This document shows, piece after piece, positions 1-6,858 of a stretch of DNA of 7,482 nt; the stretch's first letter is position 1, and each line of letters begins with the position of its first letter. A program made the position numbers and the translations under genes. The DNA is from Solirubrobacteraceae bacterium (lineage in GTDB: Bacteria > Actinomycetota > Thermoleophilia > Solirubrobacterales > Solirubrobacteraceae), in assembly GCA_024710825.1 (NCBI GenBank), contig JANJUA010000163.1, positions 1-7,482 of the forward strand. Reading direction: 5' to 3'. Under the pieces are notes generated by a model. The model did not search any database. It was not told the origin of the DNA and saw only the letters and a program-made list of their open reading frames with translations.

Positions 1-2
1 AC

Positions 3-1820
3 GCCCAGGTTCTCGAGCCCGGCGGCTGGGCCTACGTGCATCCACTCGTCCGCGCCGCGGTCGTCGGGTCGATCCCACCCGTCGAGCTTGACCGGTTGCA
101 CCGGCTCGCGGCGCGGCGGCTGCGCGAGCGCGGCGCCCGGGCCGCGGAGGTCGCGCTGCACTGGCTGGCGGCCGAGCCCGCGGGAGACCCCGAGACGGTC
201 GCCGACCTGCGCGCGGCCGCCGCCGAGGCGGCGGGGGAGGGGGCGACGAGCACCGCCGTGGACCTGCTGCGCCGCGCGCTCGACGAAGGGGTCGGCGGGC
301 CGGACCGGGCCGCGCTCCTGCTCGATCTCGGCGAGCACGAGCTGCGCACGCTCCAGCCGGAAGGGACCGAGCGGATGCGCGAGGCGCTGGCCGCGGGCCT
401 GCGGGGCGAGGAGGCGGTCCGAGCCCACGCCGCCCTGGGGACCGTGCTCCTGCTCACCGATCCCGCCGCGGCGTTCGCCGAGATCGACGCCGCCCACGCT
501 CAGGCGACGGATGCCGGGCTGCGCCTGCGCCTGGAGGCATCGGTGCTCGAGGCGCTCGTGTTCGTCGACGCCTTCGCGGAGCCGCGCCGCGCGCGCTACC
601 GGGAGATCCGCGAGGCCGAGGAGCCCTCGGTGGTCGAGCTGGCGCACCTCGCCTCCGAGGCGGCGCTCGCCGGCCGCCCCGCGGAGGAGGTCGCCGCGCT
701 CGGCCGCCGGGCGCTCGTCGGGGACGTCCTGCTGCGCGAGGTCGGCCCCGGCGGATCGACGTGGAACCTCCTCACGCACGCCTTTCGCTTCGCCGAGCAG
801 CCCGATCCGGCCCGCCGGCTGCTGGCCGCGGGCGATCGCGAGGCCCGCCGTCGGGGCCTGCTCGCCGCGGGCGCGTTCGTGGACCAGTCGTGGGGCTACT
901 GGCACCGGGACTTCGGCTCGGTCGCGCAGGGCCTCGCGCACGCGCAGACCGGCCACGACCTGCTCGTCGAGGCGAACCTGCCGATGTCGATCGCGGCGGT
1001 GGCGGGCAGCGTCGCCGAGAACCTCGTCCTGCTCGACCGCGCCGAGGAGGCGGCCGAGCTCATGGACCGTCCGCTGGGGGCCGCCGAGGACACGTTCGTG
1101 GAGGTGTTCGCGCTGACGGCGCGCGGGCTGGCGCGCTGGATGGCCGGCCGGGCGCAGGAGGCCGAGGCGGACCTGCGCCGGGTCGTCGCGCTGCTCGACG
1201 CGCGCGGCTGGCGGGCGCCGTCGGCGGCCCGCGGACGGCTCCGGCTCGCCGAGCTGCTCGCACGCCAGGGACGGACCGAGGAGGCGCTCGAGCTGACCGC
1301 GCTCGACGTCGAGGCGGCATCCAGCGCGGGGACCGGCGGGGCGCTCGGCTGCGCGCTACGGGTCCGCGCGCTCGCGCAGGAGGGGTCCGAGCGGCTGGCG
1401 ACCCTGCGCGCGGCGGAGCGGACGCTGGCGGGCTCGCCGCTGCGGCTCGAGCACGGCCGGGCGCTGCTGGAGCTCGGCGCGACGCTGCGGCGCGCCAACG
1501 CGCGCCTCGAGGCGCTCGACGTCCTGCGCGGCGCGCTCTACGTCGCCAGCCGCACCGAGTCGGCCTGGCTGGTGCGCCTGGCGCGAGTGGAGCTCGAGGC
1601 CAGCGGCGCCCGGCCGCGGCGCGAGCGCCTGAGCGGCGTCGAGTCGCTCACCCCCAGCGAGCGCCGGATCGCCGAGCTCGCCGCCGAGGGGCTGGCCAAC
1701 CGGGAGATCGCCGAGGCGCTCTGGGTGACGCGGAAGACCGTCGAGTACCACCTCAGCCACGTCTACTCCAAGCTCGGCGTCCCCTCGCGCTCCCGGCTGC
1801 CGGACGCCCTCGCGGCCTGA
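3..1820 (+). CDS. LuxR-family (LAL-type) transcriptional regulator, C-terminal part; 5' end outside window
   Basis: The reading frame is open from base 3, upstream of the first in-window start-like codon (GTG at 36). The residues before it run into a WAYVHPLVRAAV motif, which in large ATP-binding LuxR regulators (LAL family) marks the end of the ATPase module. The gene therefore starts off-window and about 605 C-terminal residues are seen; the Walker A/B motifs are not in view. Most of the visible part is Ala/Leu/Arg/Glu-rich helical sequence of the TPR-like kind typical of these proteins. The last 57 residues (bases 1647-1817) form a clear LuxR/GerE helix-turn-helix: LTPSERRIAELAAEGLANRE, then IAEALWVTRKTVEYHLSHVY, then SKLGV. 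It should be a cytoplasmic DNA-binding regulator; the inducer is unknown. The gene next downstream on the same strand is separated by operator-like repeats, so it may be a target. Family assignment is secure; the role is not. Confidence 0.93.
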   Translation, partial: AQVLEPGGWAYVHPLVRAAVVGSIPPVELDRLHRLAARRLRERGARAAEVALHWLAAEPAGDPETVADLRAAAAEAAGEGATSTAVDLLRRALDEGVGGPDRAALLLDLGEHELRTLQPEGTERMREALAAGLRGEEAVRAHAALGTVLLLTDPAAAFAEIDAAHAQATDAGLRLRLEASVLEALVFVDAFAEPRRARYREIREAEEPSVVELAHLASEAALAGRPAEEVAALGRRALVGDVLLREVGPGGSTWNLLTHAFRFAEQPDPARRLLAAGDREARRRGLLAAGAFVDQSWGYWHRDFGSVAQGLAHAQTGHDLLVEANLPMSIAAVAGSVAENLVLLDRAEEAAELMDRPLGAAEDTFVEVFALTARGLARWMAGRAQEAEADLRRVVALLDARGWRAPSAARGRLRLAELLARQGRTEEALELTALDVEAASSAGTGGALGCALRVRALAQEGSERLATLRAAERTLAGSPLRLEHGRALLELGATLRRANARLEALDVLRGALYVASRTESAWLVRLARVELEASGARPRRERLSGVESLTPSERRIAELAAEGLANREIAEALWVTRKTVEYHLSHVYSKLGVPSRSRLPDALAA

Positions 1821-1829
1821 GCGGCGCGA

Positions 1830-1853
1830 AACCCTGGGGTGAACCCTGGGGTG
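1830..1853. promoter_or_regulatory. Tandem 12-bp repeat of palindromic ACCC-TG-GGGT units, candidate operator
   Basis: The unit aaccctggggtg occurs twice in exact tandem (1830-1841 and 1842-1853). Each copy contains the inverted repeat ACCC-NN-GGGT (1831-1840 and 1843-1852), and the junction forms a second palindrome, GGGT-GA-ACCC. One more GGGT follows at 1854-1857. The 12-bp period is a little more than one helical turn. The site lies 9 bp past the LuxR-type gene and about 70 bp before the secreted-protein start, a normal position for a promoter or operator. I infer a regulator-binding site, possibly for the LuxR protein just upstream; nothing in the sequence proves which protein binds. Confidence 0.5.
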
Positions 1854-1857
1854 GGGT

Positions 1858-1878
1858 CCCGTCGCCGTGCGGCGAGGG
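1858..1878 (+). other. Small GC hairpin in the leader of the secreted-protein gene
   Basis: CCC-(G)-TCGCC pairs with GGCGA-GGG across a GTGC loop, giving an 8-bp stem with one bulged G. There is no T-tract. It could be a weak terminator for the LuxR-type gene or a leader structure for the following gene. It lies between the ACCC/GGGT repeats and the ATG. Chance is also likely in DNA this GC-rich. Confidence 0.25.
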
Positions 1879-1913
1879 CTCGTGGACGCTTGCGCGAGCA
1901 CGTCATCCGACCC

Positions 1914-1918
1914 AAGGA
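1914..1918 (+). promoter_or_regulatory. Ribosome binding site deciding the start of the secreted-protein gene
   Basis: AAGGA lies 5 bases before the ATG at 1924. This supports 1924 over the in-frame GTG at 1867, which would add 19 residues in front of the signal peptide and which falls in the loop of a leader hairpin. Confidence 0.65.
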
Positions 1919-1923
1919 CCCCC

Positions 1924-2823
1924 ATGAAGCGAACCATCCTCATCGTCTGCGCGCTGATCGCCGCGCTGGCGGTGCCCGCGACCGCGAGCGCGGCCCGCAC
2001 GATCACCACCGCGCCCGTCAAGGTCGCGGGCGGCTACCAGGTGTCGCTGATGGCGACGGACGGCGACGAGGACCGCCTGATCATCACCATGCAGCAGGGC
2101 ACCTGGGAGGACGGGCAGTCCGACGTGCTGCAGTTCACGCGCGGCGTGCGCGTCACGATCAAGGGCGCCTCGGCGTCGGTCAAGGGCACGCTCGGCTCCC
2201 GCGGCTCGGTCGACCTGCGGCTGCGCGGCGCGCGCACCAACCCGAAGGCCAAGCTCCCCAAGGGCTGCACGGGCAAGCGCGGCACGACCCGCACCGGCCG
2301 GCTGGAGGGCAGGCTGCGCCTCAAGCTGCCCAACGGCAGGTTCGTCACGATCCGCTCCTTCCCCGGGGCGACGATGACCGAGTCCGGCAGCGACCTGAAG
2401 TGCACGAGCACCGGGGTCGGCGACGGCGGCGACGGCGACGACGGCGGTGGCGGCGACGGCGAGCCCCGGCTGATGCTCAACACGATGGCCGACGGCGTGA
2501 ACGTGACGTTCGTCGCCGAGAAGCGATCGCTGATGCTGACCCGCAGCAGCCAGGACCAGCGCGACGGCCGCGCGACGGTGTCGGCGTTCACCACGGTCAC
2601 GGCGTCCGGCAGCAACCTGCTCACGGTCTCCGGCGGCGGCGCCCGGGCCGGCGTCAGGTCCGCGGGGCGCTTCAGCGGCAACGGCGAGTTCACCGCGACC
2701 GTGAGCTCCGGCTCGTACGCCACCGGGCCGCTGACCGGCAGCCTGCAGGTCAGGCTCCAGGGCGCGTCGGCCGTCGCCATCGCCGGCGACGACGCGATCC
2801 TGCTCAACGGCGACAAGGGGTAG
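1924..2823 (+). CDS. Secreted protein of unknown function, two domains joined by a Gly/Asp linker
   Basis: The 299-residue product starts with a standard Sec signal peptide: MKR, then a hydrophobic core (residues 4-18), then an ATASA|A cleavage site near 23/24. Its mature part has two regions. Residues about 25-160 are rich in short alternating hydrophobic/polar stretches that suggest beta structure, and contain the only two mature cysteines, C115 (LPKGCTGKR) and C160 (SDLKC), which could form a disulfide. A flexible Gly/Asp linker follows (166-179). Residues about 180-299 are a second, Ser/Gly/Thr-rich, probably beta-rich region with no cysteine. I see no enzyme motif, membrane anchor or sortase signal, so it is likely released or loosely wall-associated. 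It follows the LuxR-type gene on the same strand, 103 bp away, with its own good ribosome site and operator-like repeats, so it is probably transcribed separately. I do not recognise a named family. Confidence 0.85.
   Translation: MKRTILIVCALIAALAVPATASAARTITTAPVKVAGGYQVSLMATDGDEDRLIITMQQGTWEDGQSDVLQFTRGVRVTIKGASASVKGTLGSRGSVDLRLRGARTNPKAKLPKGCTGKRGTTRTGRLEGRLRLKLPNGRFVTIRSFPGATMTESGSDLKCTSTGVGDGGDGDDGGGGDGEPRLMLNTMADGVNVTFVAEKRSLMLTRSSQDQRDGRATVSAFTTVTASGSNLLTVSGGGARAGVRSAGRFSGNGEFTATVSSGSYATGPLTGSLQVRLQGASAVAIAGDDAILLNGDKG
2419..2460 (+). repeat. Low-complexity GGC/GAC tract encoding the Gly/Asp linker
   Basis: These 42 bases are almost entirely GGC and GAC codons and encode GDGGDGDDGGGGDG, residues 166-179 of the secreted protein. 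It acts as an interdomain linker. A trinucleotide-like tract of this kind may vary in length between strains through slippage; that is inference. Confidence 0.75.
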
Positions 2824-2836
2824 GCGCCCGACTCGG

Positions 2837-2865
2837 CCGGGCCGGCGCGGCGCGCGCCGGCCCGG
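2837..2865. terminator. Perfect 13-bp GC hairpin between convergent genes
   Basis: CCGGGCCGGCGCG (2837-2849) is followed by a GCG loop and its exact reverse complement (2853-2865). It starts 14 bp after the stop of the secreted-protein gene and ends 56 bp from the stop of the convergent serine-hydrolase-fold gene, so it could end transcription from both sides. It has no T-tract on either side, as is common for high-GC actinobacterial terminators. Confidence 0.7.
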
Positions 2866-2920
2866 ATGGGTCGCTCAGCCGAGCCGCGGCGCGAGGCCGG
2901 CGGTGGCGACGTGCGGCAGG

Positions 2921-4081
2921 TCAGCTCGAGGGCAGGCCCGCCGGGTGCTCCGGGGCGAGCGCCTCGGCGATCCGGGCGAAGACCGTCTGGCTGGGGTTCG
3001 ACCCGTCGAAGTCGGCGGCCATGCCCTTGGTGGCGACGACCGACACCGCGAGCTTGCGCTGCGGGAGGTACGCCATCACGCCGCCGTAGTTGTTGATGTA
3101 CGGGTTCTGCACCCGCCAGTCGCCGGCGAGCACCACCCCGAACCCGAAGGAGAGGCCGGGGACGGGAGGCTGGATCACCGGCGGCCGGGCGACGAGCTCT
3201 CGCTCGCTCGCGCGCGAGATCAGGTCGGCGCCGAGGACCCGGCGCGCCGAGGTCGCCACGTCGGCGATCGTGCTCACCATGAGCTGGCCGTTGCCCAGGC
3301 CCCAGGACGGGCTCCACGACGTGGTGTCCTCGTAGGGCCCGCGATCGGTGCCGTAGGCGTGGAGCACCGGCGCAGGCATCTTCGCGGTGCGGGCGATGGT
3401 GGTGTGGCGCAGGCGCAGCGGCCGGAAGATCCGCTGCCGCACGACCTTGGCGAACGGCTTCCCGGTCACCGCGGTGACGACCTGCCCGAGCAGCACGAAG
3501 TTCGTGTGGGCGTAGTGGAAGCACGCCCCGGGCTCGCAGATCGTCGGCTGGGCGAAGGCGTGGGCGAGCAGCTCCTGCTCGGTCCAGAGCCGGAAGGGGT
3601 TGGCCAGCAGGAGGTCGACAAAGGCCTGGTTGCCCTGGATCCAGTCGGGATAGCCGGAGATGTTGTGGCCGAGCATCCGCAGCGTGACGCGATCGGCGTT
3701 GGGCGCCGTGGTCCGGGGGAGGTGCTTGGCGAGCGTGTCGTCGAGGTCGAGCTTGCCCTCCTGCTGGAGCTGGAGGACGATCGTCGTCAGGTAGGGGATG
3801 CTCATCGACCCGATGCGGAAGCGCATGTCGGGCGTCGCGGGCACGCCGGTCATCGTCTCGCCCAGCGCCGCGGTGACTACGTTGCGCTTGCCGCGATCGA
3901 CCCGGACGATCATGCCCGCGAGGTGCTGCTCGCGCAGGACGGCCCGGGCGATGTCGGTCACCTGCCGGGCCTCGGCGCTGCGCGAGGCGGCGGCTGCGGG
4001 TGTGGTGGCGAGCGCCGCGAACGCGGTGGAGCAGACCACCGCGACGAGCGCCAGCCCGATCCGGGCGGGATGAGGGAGCAT
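2921..4081 (-). CDS. Exported serine-hydrolase (beta-lactamase/PBP-like) family protein with substituted catalytic motifs
   Basis: The 386-residue product has an N-terminal signal peptide (hydrophobic stretch about 8-31, cleavage near the Ala run at 30-33), so it is likely periplasmic/extracellular. It follows the class C beta-lactamase/DD-peptidase family layout: RFRIGSMSIPYLTT at 88-100, EGKLDLDDTLAKHLP at 108-122, a LGHNISGYPDW segment at 137-147 matching the usual L-x-H-x-SG, EPGACFHYAHTNFVLLG at 183-199, and a GNGQLMVSTIADVA segment at 263-276. The nucleophile S92 is present, but the SxxK lysine is I95 (codon ATC). The YxN motif reads Y190-A-H192, and the C-terminal HxG position appears to be N331-Y-G. 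Ordinary hydrolase chemistry is therefore doubtful; ligand binding or an altered mechanism is possible. C182 and C187 flank EPGA and may form a disulfide. The ATG at 4081 is chosen because it gives a clean signal peptide; its ribosome site is weak (GGA). It diverges from the P-type ATPase gene. The fold call is firm, the function is not. Confidence 0.88.
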   Translation of the reverse strand: MLPHPARIGLALVAVVCSTAFAALATTPAAAASRSAEARQVTDIARAVLREQHLAGMIVRVDRGKRNVVTAALGETMTGVPATPDMRFRIGSMSIPYLTTIVLQLQQEGKLDLDDTLAKHLPRTTAPNADRVTLRMLGHNISGYPDWIQGNQAFVDLLLANPFRLWTEQELLAHAFAQPTICEPGACFHYAHTNFVLLGQVVTAVTGKPFAKVVRQRIFRPLRLRHTTIARTAKMPAPVLHAYGTDRGPYEDTTSWSPSWGLGNGQLMVSTIADVATSARRVLGADLISRASERELVARPPVIQPPVPGLSFGFGVVLAGDWRVQNPYINNYGGVMAYLPQRKLAVSVVATKGMAADFDGSNPSQTVFARIAEALAPEHPAGLPSS

Positions 4082-4244
4082 CGTGCTATCCAAGCAGTCG
4101 ACCGGGGTGGGCGCGTGGGAGATGTCTCCGGGCCCGTGATCCGGCGCCGGGACCGGTGGGTACGGCCACGTCCCCGAGCGCGACGCCGGCGATCGACGGG
4201 TTTGTCCTGATGAACGGCCGGGGGCTTCCTGCCATGGTCGTTCG
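4082..4244. other. Divergent intergenic region between the hydrolase-fold gene and the ATPase gene
   Basis: These 163 bases must hold the start regions of both flanking genes. I see no convincing -35/-10 pair for either and no strong ribosome site before the ATPase ATG. The only clear symmetry is the perfect 10-bp palindrome CCGGCGCCGG at 4141-4150, which could be chance at this base composition. Confidence 0.4.
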
Positions 4245-6170
4245 ATGGACACCACCGCGATCGATCCTTCCCTGCCGTCGCGCCGCGTTCGCCTGATCGG
4301 GCGGGCACGCCGCCGGGCGCGGTGGCTCGTGGAGAATCGGGCGCGGATCCTGGCGCTCGTCGCGATCGTCGCGATCGCTGTCGGCGGACTGCTGCATCTT
4401 CTCGGCGCCGGCGCCGCGGGCGACGACGTCTGGCGCGCCGCGGTGGCGGTGCTGGCCGTCGAGCTCTCGTTCGAGGTGGTGCGGACGATCGTCGTCGACC
4501 GCAACCTCGGGGTGGACACGATCGCGCTCGTCGCGATGCTCGGGGCGCTGGCGCTGGGGGAGGAGCTCGCCGGCGCGATCGTCGGCCTGATGTTCACCGG
4601 CGGCGCCGCGCTCGAGGTCGCGGCGGCGCGCCGAGCGCGGCGCGAGCTGACCGCGCTCGTCCGGCGCGCGCCGCGTGTGGCGCAGCTCCGCGTCGGCGAC
4701 GAGCTGCGCGAGGTCAGCGTCGACGAGGTCCATCCGGGCGACGTGGTGCTCGTGCGCACCGGCGAGGTGATCCCGGTCGACGGCGCGGTGACCAGCGGCG
4801 AGGCCGTCGTCGACACGAGCACGCTGACGGGAGAGCCCCTGCCGGTCACGTTGCGCGCCGGCATGAGCGTCATGAGCGGCACGGCCAACGCCGGCGCGCC
4901 GTTCGAGGTGCGCGCGGAGCGCCCGGCTCGCGACAGCGCGTACGCCGCCCTCGTCCGGCTTGTCCGCGAGGCCGAGGCCGAGCGTGCGCCGCTCGTGCGG
5001 ATGGCCGATCGCTACGCGGGCATCTTCCTGCCGGTGACGCTCGTCGTCGCGGGCGCCGCGTGGCTGCTGAGCGGCGATCCGGTGCGCGGGCTGGCGGTCG
5101 TCGTCGTCGCGACGCCGTGCCCGCTGATACTCGCCGCCCCGATCGCGCTCGTCTCCGGGCTGTCGCGCGCGGCGAAGGCGGGGATCATCGTCAAGGGAGC
5201 GGGGACGATCGAAGCGCTCGGCGAGGCGCAGACGGTGCTGTTCGACAAGACTGGCACGCTGACCGTCGGCATTCCCGACGTCCAGGAGATCGTCGCCGTC
5301 GAGGACATGAGCCGCGGTGAGGCGCTGCGCCTGGCGGCGTCGGTCGACCGCTACTCGGCGCACGTCCTCGGCGAGGCGCTCGTCCGCGCCGCGCAGCTGT
5401 CCGACCTCGACCTGGCGCCGGTCACCGACATCGAGGAGGACCCCGGCCAGGGCATCGCGGGCACGATCGACGGGCGGCGGATCGTCGTCGGCAGTCGCGC
5501 GTTCCTGACCGCCCGGGGCTACGACGCGACGGAGGTCACGCAGGCGTCGGTGCGGGTCGGCCGCGGCTCGGGCGAGGCGCACGTGCTCGTCGGCGTCGAC
5601 GGTCGGCTCGGCGCGGTCATCGTGATGGCCGACGAGCTTCGGCCCGACGCCCGCCGGGTCGTCGATCGCCTGCGCGCCGAGGGCATCCGCCACGTCGCGA
5701 TGGCGTCCGGCGACCGGCTGTCGGTGGCCGAGCGGGTCGGTCACGAGCTCGGCGTCGACCGCGTCTACGCCGAGCAGTCGCCGGAGGACAAGGTGGCGGT
5801 CGTCCGCCGCCTCCGCGAGGACACCGCGCTCGGCCCCGTGATCATGGTCGGCGACGGCGTCAACGACGCGCCCGCTCTCGCGGTCGCCGACGTCGGCATG
5901 GCGATGGGCGCCGCGGGCGCGACCGTCACGTCGGAGACCGCCGACGCGGTGATCACCGTCGACCGCGTCGACCGGGTCGCCGACGCGGTCCACGTCGGCC
6001 GACGCTCGCTGCACATCGCCCGCCAGAGCGTGCTCGCCGGCATGGGACTCAGCTTCGCCGCGATGGGCGTCGCGGCCGCGGGCTACCTGCCGCCCGTGGC
6101 GGGCGCGCTGTTCCAGGAGGTCATCGACGTGGCGGTGATCATCAACGCGCTGCGGGCGCTGCGCGGCTGA
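4245..6170 (+). CDS. Heavy-metal translocating P-type ATPase (P1B-like, TPC motif)
   Basis: The 641-residue inner-membrane pump should use ATP to move a metal ion across the membrane. Core motifs are all present: actuator TGEP at 195-198, phosphorylation DKTGT with D334, MASGD at 486-490, and hinge GDGVNDAP at 536-543. The membrane ion-site motif is T290-P-C-P-L, so a TPC in place of the usual CPC or SPC; C292 is the only cysteine I find in the protein. The N-terminus is short and Arg-rich, with no HMA domain or CxxC. Likely membrane segments are about 33-53, 64-84, 91-126 (a pair), 260-307 (a pair), 597-613 and 618-637. The nucleotide-domain HP dipeptide of P1B pumps reads H373-V374. The last segment, LFQEVIDVAVIINAL, lacks the HEGGT-type signature of cobalt-type pumps, so the metal cannot be named. 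GTG at 4329 is an alternative start; neither start has a clear ribosome site. Confidence 0.92.
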   Translation: MDTTAIDPSLPSRRVRLIGRARRRARWLVENRARILALVAIVAIAVGGLLHLLGAGAAGDDVWRAAVAVLAVELSFEVVRTIVVDRNLGVDTIALVAMLGALALGEELAGAIVGLMFTGGAALEVAAARRARRELTALVRRAPRVAQLRVGDELREVSVDEVHPGDVVLVRTGEVIPVDGAVTSGEAVVDTSTLTGEPLPVTLRAGMSVMSGTANAGAPFEVRAERPARDSAYAALVRLVREAEAERAPLVRMADRYAGIFLPVTLVVAGAAWLLSGDPVRGLAVVVVATPCPLILAAPIALVSGLSRAAKAGIIVKGAGTIEALGEAQTVLFDKTGTLTVGIPDVQEIVAVEDMSRGEALRLAASVDRYSAHVLGEALVRAAQLSDLDLAPVTDIEEDPGQGIAGTIDGRRIVVGSRAFLTARGYDATEVTQASVRVGRGSGEAHVLVGVDGRLGAVIVMADELRPDARRVVDRLRAEGIRHVAMASGDRLSVAERVGHELGVDRVYAEQSPEDKVAVVRRLREDTALGPVIMVGDGVNDAPALAVADVGMAMGAAGATVTSETADAVITVDRVDRVADAVHVGRRSLHIARQSVLAGMGLSFAAMGVAAAGYLPPVAGALFQEVIDVAVIINALRALRG

Positions 6171-6209
6171 CGGGAGCGCGTTGACCGTCGCGTCGCCTGA
6201 GCGCCGACG

Positions 6210-6788
6210 CTAGTAGCCGCCACCCGCCGCGGCCAGGCGCTCGGCCAGCTGCGCGCCCGGGCGAGTCAGGCGGTGCACGCGCGGCGTGGAACCCGGGACG
6301 GCGCAGACGTGGCCGCGCCGATAGAGCCTGGTGAGCGTCGCTTCGCAGTCGTGACGACTCATCGGATCGCTGAGGCGGTCGATGATCTGCCGCGACGTCC
6401 CCGGTCCGCCGTCCAGCAGCGCGAGCAGCAGTCGATCGGCGTCCCTCAGCCACTTCTCCGGCAACGGCCGGTGCGCGAGGGACGCCTGCTCGCGCCCTAG
6501 TCGGGTCAGCGTCGCCGTGCCTTCGTCGACGTCCGCGAGTCGGTCGGCCACGAGCTCGTGGAGGGTGTCGGCAAGAGCTCGCAGCGGTATCTCGCGGCCC
6601 AGTGCGGCGCTGGCCGCCGCCGCCAGGGCCTCGATCCGGTCGGGGCGCTCGGCCAGGTGCAGCAGCACCGTCCATCTCAGCCTTCGCCGCGCACGGCGTT
6701 CGGACGGCGTCCACGTCGAGGCATTGGCGGGCGGCCGGGACTGCGACCGGTCCGTGCCGTTCGGGAGGTCGGAGCTTGCGGGCGTCAC
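6210..6788 (-). CDS. Putative tandem winged-helix DNA-binding protein
   Basis: The 192-residue product begins at a GTG with a polar, probably disordered leader (1-28) and a basic RRARRRLRW patch (31-39). Two similar modules of about 65-75 residues follow: 39-107, ending in ADRLADVDEG-x-ATLTRLGRE, and 110-187, ending in RRGHVCAVPGSTPRVHRLTRPG. Each has the pattern of a winged helix: a helix with LLxLL-like spacing, a helix-turn-helix, a Leu-rich recognition helix, a short wing, then a basic Leu-x-Arg-x-Gly strand and helix. A PadR/MarR-like fold is likely by pattern; I do not recognise a named family. The second module carries H146-x-C148 and H160-x-C162, which might bind metal or sense redox state. 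It is convergent with the metal ATPase (39-bp gap), which makes a regulatory link possible but unproven. The GTG start has only a weak purine-rich site upstream, so the exact N-terminus is uncertain. Confidence 0.72.
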   Translation of the reverse strand: MTPASSDLPNGTDRSQSRPPANASTWTPSERRARRRLRWTVLLHLAERPDRIEALAAAASAALGREIPLRALADTLHELVADRLADVDEGTATLTRLGREQASLAHRPLPEKWLRDADRLLLALLDGGPGTSRQIIDRLSDPMSRHDCEATLTRLYRRGHVCAVPGSTPRVHRLTRPGAQLAERLAAAGGGY

Positions 6789-6858
6789 GCGGCGCCGCCC
6801 TGGCCGATGACCGTCACCGTCACGTCGCCGTCGCGCCCGCCGCTTCCGCGCCCATCCT

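Noticed and set aside
32..457. Antisense and shifted frames within the LuxR-type gene (also 88-1116, 896-1498, 1060-1320, 761-1927, 1356-2021)
   Set aside because: Low-complexity Arg/Ala/Ser/Pro translations. The frame open from base 3 to 1820 carries a valid helix-turn-helix and the family's HPLVR motif.
1867..1923. Earlier GTG start for the secreted protein
   Set aside because: It would place 19 residues before the signal peptide; AAGGA at 1914-1918 supports the ATG at 1924.
2903..4210. 435-residue plus-strand frame over the serine-hydrolase-fold gene
   Set aside because: Repetitive Arg/Gly/Val composition without motifs; the minus strand encodes a recognisable exported family protein with a signal peptide.
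4359..4376. Tandem 9-bp repeat GTCGCGATC inside the ATPase gene
   Set aside because: It encodes Val-Ala-Ile twice in the first membrane segment and is explained by codon bias in a hydrophobic helix.
4082..4888. Upstream extension of the hydrolase-fold frame by 269 residues
   Set aside because: The frame stays open only through lack of stops in GC-rich DNA. It overlaps the ATPase gene antisense and would bury the signal peptide internally.
4086..6014. 642-residue open frame on the minus strand antisense to the ATPase gene
   Set aside because: Its translation is Arg/Asp/His-rich low-complexity sequence typical of a mirror frame in GC-rich DNA, while the plus strand carries a complete P-type ATPase.
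6190..6210. 6-bp inverted repeat GCGTCG/CGACGC near the stops of the ATPase and winged-helix genes as a terminator
   Set aside because: Short stem, 9-base loop, no T-tract, and it overlaps the stop codon of the minus gene; common by chance at this GC content.
2921..6788. A single metal-resistance or cell-wall operon
   Set aside because: The three genes alternate in orientation (-, +, -) with separate intergenic gaps, so they cannot be cotranscribed; any functional link is only by neighbourhood.
6382..6810. Plus-strand frames (also 6273-6500, 6558-6893, 6602-6955) and a second minus frame 6142-6714 over the winged-helix gene
   Set aside because: Ser/Arg-rich translations without regular helix patterns; the minus-strand 192-residue frame has balanced, structured composition.
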